Part shown: positions 34,640 to 45,105 of the stretch, one piece after another
Layout of the letters: every line of letters starts with the position of its first letter
Numbering within the stretch: the first letter of the stretch is position 1
From: Talinum fruticosum
Lineage: Eukaryota > Streptophyta > Magnoliopsida > Caryophyllales > Talinaceae
Direction of reading: 5' to 3'
DNA length: 64,000 bases
NCBI GenBank assembly: GCA_021018815.1
Contig: JAITYX010000025.1
Span: 6,696,001-6,760,000 of the forward strand
The notes under the pieces: model-generated
Databases searched by the model: none
What the model was told of the DNA's origin: nothing
Seen by the model: only the letters and a program-made list of their open reading frames with translations
Translations under genes and position numbers: made by a program

Positions 34640-35700
34640 TTTGGGACTAGACTTACTTAAATCGAGTTCGGTCACAATCTCTTTTATGTACTCGTAGAAT
34701 GTAGAAGTCATACTCCATGTTCCTCATTTGTTTATGGCACTACAAAAATAAAATAGATTTCCATCACACGGAGAATTAATTAGTATTTTATATAGCTAGC
34801 AATTAATATGAAATGAAAAACAATTAAAGTAGACTCTAACCAAGAGAACCTCACCTTTATGGGGACAATTATTGACTTTGGTTTCGCTCGTCGGTCTCTC
34901 AAACCTTTTCTATAATAATAACATGATAGAGCACTATTTTTCAATCGGAAAAATAAAATTCAAAACAAGCATAAAATGATTAAAGTATGAACTCATGTCT
35001 CGAGTACGTTCTTGATATCTTCCCTCACGGTATGACCCGGAGAATCAAGCCACTACGCGATATTAGCACTTGAAAATATGGCAGCAAGCATCCAATGGTG
35101 GCTACACAACCACAAATAACACATTTATATAAGTATGTATAATACCATAAAAATTTCAGTTAATAAGTTTATCTCGTACACTTCTCAATGAACGGCACAA
35201 GTACCATGTTTTATCCTGCGCATTACGTTTCATGACTTCGAAGATACAGTTGACTCATTTTTCATATTTTTGCCCAACTCCTTAAATGGAATTAGGGTTG
35301 AGAAACTAAACGAAGTCCTTTCCAATCTCGTGCATCCACCTTACATATTAATTATATATAGTTAGAAATTGAAATTAATAGTTAATAAAAACTTATGAAT
35401 ATAGTAACTCACATAATGTCAAGCATAATAGCGGATGCGTCGATATCCCGTATCTTCAAAATTTGTAGTATGTCGTCCGGGAAGACAAAGAAGGTCATGT
35501 CCCCATTGTCCCCTTCATGTTGCCCAAACACGTGACCTGGCGTGCTACACATCAACGGTGTCTCTACCGACAAAGTCTTCACATAACTATGCAGAGTAGC
35601 ACACCAATCCATGTGAGACTCCTCAATGGATACGAACGAGCGTCGATGAACCTTTTCTTGTGCCAACCGAGGGAGATGGAGTGCCCTTAATCCCACTCTC
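34640..35700 (-). pseudogene. Ulp1-like cysteine protease part of the CACTA element
   Basis: On the minus strand: MDWCATLHSYVKTLS near 35615, then FPDDILQILKIRDIDASAIM at about 35485-35420, a pre-protease segment typical of Ulp1-carrying plant transposons. RWMHEIGKDFV is near 35340. Near 35095 comes HWMLAAIFSSANIA, a stop, then WLDSPG, matching the catalytic His ('HW') and Asp ('WLD') motifs of C48 peptidases. The region expected to hold the catalytic Cys (about 34690-34740) is frameshifted. Intact relatives would cleave SUMO-like conjugates; this copy has stops and intron-like gaps. Confidence 0.55.
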
Positions 35701-36433
35701 GGATCTGTCCCGATATCCTAGTGAATAATTAATACAAAAATTAGAATTATATATACGTGATATTAACAACATCTAAATCTTATATTTTAAAAAATAAATT
35801 ACCGTAGAGAGGATGACTAAAATATTGGGCCAACGAAAAAAGTGTTGACTCGCATCGTCAATAGTATAGAGGTCCGGTGTCCGGATCGGCAACTTACACT
35901 CGCCTTTCTCATGTATGACCTCTTTAACACTCACCCTTACCTCATCACCTAGAAGGGGTGTCCTATGAACGACGGTATTTGACCTCCACGGAAAAACAAC
36001 ACCCAATGCAACATGGTTTAGGGAGGGTGATGAGAAGCTAGCTTGCAATCCGCCTGGCTGCATAAGAATAAGCATAACAATTACAATCATGGGATAACCT
36101 TTGACATAAAAGTTAAACAACCTAAAAATCCCGAAAATAAACGGACAGAGTTTCGCCTTAAAAATAAATATTTTCCCGGGATAACGGCCCTCATCCAACA
36201 TAATAAAAATATACTATCTAAGTATTTACTCGACGGTCACTCACTGGAGTTCCACAACAACCACACAATATACACCATTTATTCAATAAGATTAAACACC
36301 AATTAGTCAAAATATAAACATGCAGCACTCATCCAAAACAACAAAAAACATAATATAAGTAATTATTCAAGAATATTATACACCAATTGGTCAAAATATA
36401 AACATGCGTGTAAATATAATTAGGTTGCAAAAT

Positions 36434-38060
36434 CTAAATTACCTTCACTAGAACATCGAATTGGTCGAGGGGTGAGTTCGCTTTCACGCTCGCTGGTGTG
36501 TGGGGTGAGAATGGACGTAAATCGAGGAATTTGCTAGGTATCGGCATACCCATGTTGGTGAAGTACATCGTGACACATTCCCTCATCTCAGCATGCATCC
36601 GGGCCCGCATCTCAACCCTCATCTTTGCCCTCATTTACACCCTCATTTCTTCCATCTATGCAGCCAACATTTGGGACATTTGGGACTGCATTTCGGATTG
36701 CGATTGGGCCTTTATTTCAACCTTTATTTCGGCCATTTGGGCCTCCATATGTACTTGGCTGGCAAAGACAAGGCGCTTCTTCCTACCCCCAAAGTGTTCA
36801 ACTATCCCCACCCTCCCAATGATGGCTCGAACACGACCGAGATGCTCATCTCTTTGTAGGGCCAAGGCTAGCTTGTCCCTCCTCTCGGTGGTGTCAATGA
36901 CTTCTAAAGTCGATGTCTCGTGATAAAGACTCCTGTAAGAAGAAAAAAATATATCATTTGACAATTCATAAATATTAAAACCGATAAGTTATCAAAATAA
37001 ATAAAGGAAATAGTAAAAAAACTCATAAGTCGTTGTGCATTAGATTCTACATCGGTCGTAGTGAAGGTTCCATCTTTCTTCTTTCTTCCTTTGACTCACA
37101 GTTCGTCCCTCTCGATATCGAGCTGCGAAGTATCTATGATGGAACCTTCACCGGATGTGGTTTGAAGTTGTTCAAGCCTTTTCTTGTACATCCTCTCCTC
37201 CAACTTCGCGTATTCCCCAACGGGACATCACATAAGGATACGCATTACTCCTAATCCTCTTCCAGTTGGCTTCACCTAGTGCATGCGCAAGTAATTAATA
37301 CAACAAAAATATCGGTGCATAAGACTTAAATCGAAAAAAGATAACAAATGATGATGATAAATTACCATGTATTCCGGAGAGGAGACATATACTTCAAATG
37401 ATCTCCAGTCCTCCTCGGTGATGAAATTGAAGACCTCTCGTGGTCTACCTTCTGTCTTTATCTCGCTTTTTTTTTGTAAACCCATATCTTGGCAATGCAA
37501 GATTTGAAGTCACTAAACTTTTCTTTCGCCAATATGAAGGTCTTGTGTTTGACCGAGGGGATCTCGGATTCATTAATGTTCAAGATGAACGTTTTCTAAA
37601 ACACAAGAACAACATGTATTAGTACATATATATTAACCATTTACAATAAGTTGTAATACTAAGTTAAGATGTAGTGCATTTTTCCGAATATCGTTCAAAA
37701 GGTTGTCCTTAATGGATTCGGGGACTTCGCCCTATTTTCCGTAGTTGATGTTCACGTATGTGTGGGTTGTCGCATCAACATAGCTCATTAAGTGATTTTT
37801 ATGATCACCTACGGTATTTTTGTGCCTATCAAATGAGAGTTGAATCATCTCTACTCCGGACCAACTTCCTTTGTTCATCATAGTTAGCCTCCTCGATTTT
37901 TTGTACTTTTAGAAGAATCTATTTTATACTCGCAAGCAATTATACAACTCTTGATAAATAAACATGTATAACAATTTCGGACGAAAAATACAAACGTTAG
38001 GTTGGGCAACAGCCAACACAGAGCTAATAGTGTTGTCCGGCATGGCCCATGTTGGTTGCC
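36434..38060 (-). pseudogene. Transposase_24 (Ptta/En/Spm)-type protein of the CACTA element
   Basis: Read on the minus strand in several exon-like pieces. SWSGVEMIQLSFDRHKN and VNINYGK.GEVPESIKDN lie near 37870-37720; FNFITEEDWRSFEVYVSS near 37430; LEERMYKKRLEQLQTT near 37195; KGRKKDGTFTTTDVES near 37080. DEHLGRVRAIIGRVGIVEHF follows near 36850, then a Gln/Met-rich coiled stretch. The order and the 'HLGRVR' signature fit the plant transposase family Ptta/En/Spm. Stops and splice-like gaps mean it is not a continuous gene. Confidence 0.6.
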
Positions 38061-38284
38061 TAGCACCCGGTTCCTCGATTTTGTCCGTTTTCTTCGGTTT
38101 CTTTGTGTGTTATGTTTTTATCCTCTCATTGTCACTTATACTTGGCCTTTTACAATAACATTCAACAATGTATAGCATCAACATGTACAACAATGTATTT
38201 GTCAAGTTTAATTATGCTAACGAGAGCATGCATACTCTAAATGCTATGAGTTACATGTCAAGATTCAAGTCCGACGTTTCAAGC

Positions 38285-38588
38285 CTACAATGACGACCAT
38301 ATCATGCCACATTTACACATTTCATTTACAAAATAAGAGAGGGAGATATAAGTTACATACCGGCGGGTGAGAGTGAAAGAGAGAGGGTGGCAAGAGTAAG
38401 TGGGAGGACCGGAAACCGTAGAGAGAGTGAGTGGGGGTGCAACCACAACCGAAATTGCGAGAGAGAGTAAGTCGGAGGCACACCGGAAACCACTAGAACC
38501 TCGGGGAGAAGAGAGAGAAGAGCAATTGGAAACTTCAACGGCAGCGAGAAAGTGAAGTGAGATTGAGACCGAAAATGAAGCGGCCATG
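38285..38588 (-). other. Leader-like region of the CACTA element
   Basis: On the minus strand an open frame MAASFSVSISLHFLAAVEVS follows the subterminal repeats; it is Ser/Leu-rich and has no domain. It could be a first exon or untranslated leader for the element's genes. Confidence 0.3.
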
Positions 38589-38609
38589 AGGGTTTTTTCC
38601 CTTCTAAAC

Positions 38610-38790
38610 AACCTATGATGACGGTTCAATGAAAGAACCGTCGTCAAAAGGTCACTGAAACTTGTAACGATGATTCACTCATTGAACCGTCATCATAGAT
38701 GTGTCTATGACGACGGTTCAATGAAAGAACCGTCGTCAAAAATTTCTGTTGAACTTTTGACGACGGTTCTTTCATTGAACTCGTCGTCAT
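38610..38790. repeat. Subterminal repeats of the CACTA element, right side
   Basis: Repeated GACGACGGTTC and its complement GAACCGTCGTC, spaced by AATGAAA, forming strong local hairpins (for example 38700-38735). It matches the left array at 33895-34115. Confidence 0.75.
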
Positions 38791-38908
38791 ATGTACATTA
38801 ATGATTGCATTTTTTACAAAAATGCCACCGCATCATTTTTTACAATGGTTTTTAATTATAACCGTCGTGAAAGACCCGTCGCTAAAATTGGTTCCTGTAG
38901 TAGTGGCT

Positions 38909-40712
38909 TGTGGGTGATGCGGGGCAGCGATGAGACGGGCGAGCAGTGGCCAATGGCTTGGGTGCACACTCGGGCCAAGCGGCCTTGGGCCTTAGCCTGG
39001 CAAATGCAAATGGAAATGGGATTTGTTTTTTCCTTTCATATTTTGCTTCTTTTAGTGCTCTCTCGGTCTCCTTTTTCCGCTTCTTCACATTGTCAATCTC
39101 GCCTACTCTCTCCTTTGTCACTTTGTGTCTAACCACTACTCTCTCAGCCTTAGTCTCGCCATACTTGTCACTACCTCTACTCTTCCGAAGCCTCAACTTC
39201 TCTCTTGTTTAATATCCGATTAGTTGAATAAATTGCAATTTGATTGCAATCAAACAAAAAAAATGACAACTCTGTATAATAGAACCTAAAACATATTCAT
39301 CCAATTTGAAGGTTGAATTTGTTGAGTTACTACTCTCCTCCCTTTTAGTTATCAAAAAAAAATTTAAAAAGAAGATTAAGAAATTTTATATAACGAGTTC
39401 TGGTTAACTGTTGAACTAAATCAAAAAGTCGATTTGTTCGGTTACGATTCCGATTTATATTTTGTCAAACCGAAAAGTCTGGTTAATAGAACCAAAATCC
39501 CCGAACAGAATCAAATTGACCCATACTCACCGAAGGGCAATAATGTGGATGATAATTTTGCTAACGTGGAAAATGCGGGATGTGGAAGGTTTGAAGGAAG
39601 AACTTATTCAATTTAAATTGAAGAGTTGTAGAAACTCAACAATGGAGAAATTATGTTTATTTTTTATATTTATGGTTAGCACTAGTAAAATTTCGTTTGA
39701 TTCAAAAAAATCAGGTTCGGGTATGACTTTTTGTTCGAATTTTAAATTTGGACATAAAATTTTCATATTTTTATTGTCCGAACCCGATTTCAATCGAAGG
39801 TTTCAAGTTCCCCTCAAAAGAAAGGAATTTGAAACCCCCATTTAGGAGGGGATCAATTTTAATCCCCGGGGATTATGTTATGATTATTAAAAAAATTTAA
39901 TATTAATTATTTTCTCAAATCTTTTTTGATTCACTTCCATTATCTTTATCCATTATAGAAACCCTAAAGCTACCCCCACGTTGCCCTTGCTGCACCATTG
40001 CACCGCTGAACCTTCACTCTCCGCTGTTCGCTCAACCACCGTCCGCCGTTTGCTCAACCATCGTTCGCTGGACACCGGCTTCGACCCACCTTGGACACCA
40101 TTAGCTTGAAGTAAGTATCATTTGAACACCATTGTTTTAATGGAATTACATGATGATGATGATGACTTTAATGGCTCCATTGTTAAAGATGATGTGTGTT
40201 TGTGACTTGAGATGATTTAAGATGAATCAAAATAATGTGAGCCATAAAAGGGCTGTGAAGCCTGGTTCCAATACCATGATTTCCGGTGGCCATTTTTGAG
40301 TATTTTCGTGTCTCTGTCAAACCATGATATGCTCTGTTCAACTTCAATATCAAAATTCTCTCTCTACTTGCTATTTACAATGTGATCATCTCGCTTCCTT
40401 AATTGATTGTTTATTCCGATCTTCAATTTATTCTTTAAATTAATAATTAACAATGCTCCATTATAAATAACTTTCAACACCATGTCATAATGGATTTTGT
40501 ACTTACGGTAAGCTATTAAACAAGTATAAATATAATATAAGATGCTCATGGAGGTGATTTGTTTTTAATTTGAACCCCCCACTATAGCACAAGTTTTTAA
40601 TATAATTTGAACCCCCATTTAGCACAAGTTTTTAATTTGAATTATAATATGATTATGGTAGTGATTTGTTTTATTTATATTTGTTTTATTTTTAATATGA
40701 TTTTAACAGAAG
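38909..40712. other. No gene recognised; left flank of the Harbinger element
   Basis: 38909-39230 is GC-richer with short open frames on both strands but no motif. 39420-39830 carries CCGAACC/GTTCGG words typical of small MITEs. From about 39860 the sequence may already belong to the Harbinger element (leader with CCGCCGTTTGCTCAACC words and intron-like DNA to 40710). A left terminal repeat matching the right end was not found. Confidence 0.35.
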
Positions 40713-42112
40713 ATGGCTCCATCTCATCAATTGTTGCTAGTGAGTAAGCGGAAGAAGATGATATTACAATTGCTCATCACCATTTTGCTTGTTATAAATA
40801 TAGTGAATGAGATGATCTTTGTCTTATTTGTAATGGGTATTATCATGCGTAAATCACACATGTTGAAATATGACAAAAGGCAAAGAAAGCGTCGTAGATT
40901 AGATAACTTAAGTTCGCTTATTAAAGTGAGTGATGTAGCTTGTAAAAGCGAACTTCGTATGGATAGACGTACGTTTTATATTTTATGTGAGATGCTTAGG
41001 GATATAGGGCGTTTGTTTGGAACTAGAAATACGCCATTGGAAGAGATTGTTGCCATGTTTTTGTATACTCGGCTCATCAACTTAAGAATAGGACGATAGC
41101 GAGGTATTTTGAACGAAGTGGTGAAAGTGTAAGTAGGCACTTCAATAGTTGTCCGATTGCAATGTTGAAGTTACACAAGCACTTGCTCCTAAAGCCTACA
41201 CCCATAACGAAAGATTGTGAAGATAGTCGATGGAAATCTTTTAAGGTAAGATACCAACTTTTACACTTATTTCATAATAAACCTTACGACTTACACGTCT
41301 AAGAAGTTGCCTATAATTTTTGTTTTGTAGAATTGCGTAGGCGCCTTAGATGGTACTTACATTAGTGTTCATGTATCGAAAAAGGATATGCCAAGGTATC
41401 GGACTAGAAAGGGTACTCTTGCTATGAATGTGCTAGGTGCTTGCACACCTAATATGGAATTCACTTATGTGCTACCGGGTTGGGAAGGATCCGCACATGA
41501 TGGTCGTGTCCTTCGAGATGCACTTTCTAAGCCCCATGGTTTAAAGGTTCCCCAAGGTAAAAATTGTTAGACATATAATTATTTTAATAATCACTATATC
41601 CTTATATAATAAGTAATTTTTTGAGCTTCACATATGTCAAGGTACATATTATTTGGTAGATGCTTGGATACACTAATTGCGAGGGATTCTTGGCACCATA
41701 TAGAGGTCACCGGTATCACTTGAAAGAGTGGGGGACCGACAGCCAGTGATCTGCAGAGGAATATTTCAACATGAAATATTCTAAAGCTAGGAATATAATA
41801 GAGCGATGCTTTGGACTAATGAAAGGAAGATGGGGTATCCTTAGATCTCCTTCTTTCTTTCCTATACGCACGCAAGGTCATATAGTTCTAGCATGTACTC
41901 TACTACATAACCTACTTCGAAAATATATGCCAACAGATTATGGGGTGGATGTGGATGAAGAGGAGGATGAAGAAGGTAGTGATAATGATAGTGATGATGA
42001 AGTTGAATATGTCACTCACATTGCAACCTCCAATGCTTGGACAAATTTTTGTAGTTCCTTGGCTCAAACATTATTCAATAATTGGCGAGCTAGATCAAAT
42101 AGGAATACTTGA
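40713..42112 (+). pseudogene. PIF/Harbinger DDE transposase
   Basis: Three exon-like blocks: 40713-41245, 41331-41556 and 41642-42112, with GT-AG borders. Motifs in order: LRMDRRTFYILCEMLRDIG and RYFERSGESVSRHFN; GALDGTYI (first catalytic Asp); PGWEGSAHDGRVLRDAL (second Asp); CEGFLAPYRGHRYHLKEWG; RNIIERCFGLMKGRWGILRS (catalytic Glu). An acidic tail (DEEEDEEGSDNDSDDE) follows. Three defects are visible: a frameshift at about 41072 (TRLIN versus AHQLKNRT), one extra T near 41663 that breaks the DAGYTN motif, and a stop after TDSQ near 41750. The intact enzyme would cut and paste the element with TWA duplications. It works with the Myb-like protein encoded downstream on the same strand. Confidence 0.85.
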
Positions 42113-42331
42113 TGTGTTAAGAGTTTGATATTTTTTAATGCAAATGTATCGTGTTTATGGTGGTTACTTTGTAAGACACTAGCCTTTTGTGTTCTTTTGT
42201 CAAATTGTTGAAGTTATTATGATGCATAATGTTTTAATAGCCATAAGGTTATGTTATGTTGTGATTTTGTTACTTTATTTCATACTTATTATATATTTAT
42301 GGATGTTATATATGATTTCATATAATATAGG

Positions 42332-43536
42332 ATGGATTTTAGCCAAACTGCTCATGGTGATAGTTCAATGGAACTTATCCAACATTCTTAAGGTGGAACT
42401 AGAATGGAAGTTAGGGAAAACCAAACAGTTGGAAAAGGGAGAAACAAGCGCTTTTGGACTAAGGAAGAAGAATGGGCTCTCATAGAAGGGTTGTTGGAGT
42501 TAAGAGCTGATCCTCAATGGAAAGGTGAGGGGAATTTCAAAGGTGGGTACTCACTTAAATTAGAGAGCATGTTGAAAGCAAAATTTCGCGGATGTGGTTT
42601 AAAGGCAAACCCTCACACTGACTCAAAAACCAAATGGTTTCGGGACAAGTACAATGTGATCAATGAGATGCTCCGCACTTCTGGCTTTGCTTGGGATGAC
42701 ACAACCAAAATGATCAAGTGTGAAAGGCAATCTTATGATGACTTTGCTAAGGTAAATTTCCTACTTTTTCATTCATTATTTTTTCCTAGTTTTTTGTTAC
42801 TTTGTGTTAGTTTCTTTGTTTGAGTTTCTTGTTTCTATTGGTTTAATTTTGTGCTTTTATAATTTTCTATTTTTTAGAGCCATAAGAATGCAAAAGGATT
42901 GTGGGGTGTTCCTTTTCCATTTCTTGATGAGTTGGAGAAGATATTTGGTGCTGATAGAGCTAATGGAGATGCTTGTGAAGATTATGTGGAAGCTTATGCA
43001 GAGGAAGCCGTTCGAGAGCCTATTGATCTAAGCATGGATAGAGAAGATCTTAATGATGATGAAGATGAATCTGTACAATCTACCCAACCATCTCCACGCC
43101 TTGCCAAAAAGCAAGAAAGGAGGCCAAAAAGAGAGGGAACGAGGTTGTGGACTTAACTACTTCTTTTCATAATGTGTCTTCTAACTTGTGTGCTTTTATG
43201 GATAGTATGAATTCTCATCTTTCTGTGATCGCAAGTGCTTTGTCTACAACCCAACAACATGAGCAAGTACTGATAGCTCGTGAAATAGAGATTGGTGAAC
43301 AAAAGAAGAACTTGTTCAATGAAGTCATAAATATCCCCGGACTCACTAGAATTGAAGCAACAATGGTCGTGAGGAAGTTAGCTTCGACACGAGTAGCCTT
43401 TCTATGTTTTATCAATGCCCCGATGATGAGTGGAAGAGAGATTTCATCCTCAACCTTGTTCACCCAAATCTGCCTCCATCTTCCTTCAACCGACATGTTT
43501 CATCACTTTATGGTTATTTTGCTACCGAATAATTAG
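42332..43536 (+). pseudogene. Harbinger Myb/SANT-like accessory protein
   Basis: Exon 1 runs to 42751 and exon 2 starts at 42878 (GTAAAT...TTTTTAG, phase 0). It contains KRFWTKEEEWALIEGLLEL, WKGEGNFKGGYSLKLESML, KAKFRGCGLKANPHTDSKT, KWFRDKYNVINEMLRTSGFA and, after the intron, KNAKGLWGVPFPFLDELEKIF. This is the Myb/SANT-like domain (PF12776-type) of the second Harbinger protein, which binds the element ends and helps transposase enter the nucleus in known systems. A stop lies near 42389 in the N-terminus. A one-base loss near 43138 shifts the frame into the C-terminal part (TTSFHNVSSNLCAFMDSMNS). The C-terminal part is helical. Confidence 0.75.
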
Positions 43537-44087
43537 ATGTCATCTTGTATTCCTTAAATTTATAAGGTGAACATGAACCTAGTTTCAAGATATTTGGTAT
43601 TTATATTAAGTTATGATGAGACTATGAACTTAAATTTATGATATTTGGTATGTATGTCGATTTATAATGAGCCTATGAAGTCAATTTTATGATATTTGAT
43701 GTTTATGTCGACTTTTTATGTTCATCTTTTTATGTTATGTAAATTCATAAATTTCATTTATGTATTCAGTGGATATGTTAAAAAATAATAAATTGTGAAA
43801 TGCTAAAAAATATTAAGAAAGTCAAATTTTTTATCGTAAATTCAAATATATATTACAAGAAAATATTTTAAATCAAAATAGTTTTTAACTAAAATCAATT
43901 TAAATTAATAAAAAGCACAAAAAGTAGTTATTAAATAAAAGTAAGTTTGATCCCATTCCACAATATACAACCAAACAACGAGACAGGAACTTGAATCCAT
44001 TCCAGCTTACCAACCAAACACATGTACTCAAGATTCAAATCCCATACCTAATCCCCAGCGTATCATTCCTTCATCCCATCCCATTCC

Positions 44088-44114
44088 AGCTTCTCTAAAC
44101 CAAACAGGGCCTAA
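44088..44114. repeat. Right terminal repeat of the Harbinger element
   Basis: The complement reads GGCCCTGTTTGGTTTAGAGA and is followed outside by TAA, the TWA-type target of PIF/Harbinger elements. The inner sequence repeats GGAATGGGATGG-like words. The left partner was not found between 39230 and 39900. Confidence 0.45.
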
Positions 44115-45105
44115 TTTGTAATCATTAGGTGGTGATCCAATAAATAAACAGAGATAAAGATGGACATATTGGTATCAAACTTATAAAGTAGGATTATTCA
44201 CATCTAATAACCTCAAAGGTAAAATTATTACCATCCAAAGAGTCTCAAAAATAATTTAATTAATTACATTTAAAAGGTTATATTCATTCAACAGTTTAAA
44301 CTAGTGATAAAGGGTTAGCAACAGGGGAACTCAAGGGTTTACAAGAATTTTTGGGTCTGATAAATGCAATCACAATTCCTATAAAATTAGTTTGATGTTT
44401 TGTTTGGCTCGGAAACAAGCAAACATTTAAGCATGGCAAAGGTATTATTGAGGAAAAATTGTAGTGAGAGAAGCGGGATGAAAGGTTCAATTTTGGTCAT
44501 ATTATTGACGACCAAACGAGATTATCTGTAGTTGCTCTTTGTTCACTTTTCATCCACAGTGGGTTTCTAAAACTTCACAGAGTCGAGACCATTGTTTTCA
44601 CATAGTTAGTACTCTCTAATTAACCTGAAGTAACGATGCTACACACTTGGTTTTCCACATTACCACCAAGTACAGGCATTTAATACTTCAATTTGCGCCA
44701 ATAAACAACCAAATCCAATTGGCAGATCCGCACTAATGTGAAACAATTAGACAAAAGCCTGAGTGAGATAGTGTTTGTGCAACGTTCGGAGAGAGTAGTA
44801 GAATATCTGCTGAAACACACGACGTAGTTGAATTACATACAACAAAATCTTCAGTAAGAATTAATACATGCATCACCAGATGAATCTACACTAAACAGCA
44901 AGTTAGATACTCCCAAATCTTCTTCAGAATACAATTGGCCAACTTAAGAAAATCACATACCCTCGGACATCATTTTTTTCCCCAGTCCGTGCCTTCAACG
45001 CCATCCATCAGAAATAAAGGCTTGTTTCAGCTTCTGCTACTTAGCAGTTTACCACATTTGCACCCAAAACTACCCAGAATAACCTAAATGCAGGTGAAAT
45101 CAAAC
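44115..45105 (-). other. 3' flank and probable 3' untranslated region of the ARF gene
   Basis: No protein motif on either strand. The part nearest 45105 is presumably the ARF3 3' untranslated region; the transcript end cannot be placed from sequence alone. Confidence 0.4.

Larger units (their letters stand above)
33849..38905 (-). mobile_element. CACTA (En/Spm) element with Transposase_24 and Ulp1-like relics
   Basis: The termini are GACTACTATAGGAAC at 33849 (first base changed from C) and the complement of CACTACTACAGGAAC ending at 38905. They are flanked by the 3-bp duplication GCT at 33846-33848 and 38906-38908, as CACTA transposases make. The subterminal regions at both ends carry repeated ACGACGGTT/AACCGTCGT words. 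The interior codes on the minus strand for degenerate pieces of a Transposase_24-type protein and an Ulp1-like protease. No TNP2 transposase is present, so it would need help in trans. Confidence 0.85.
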
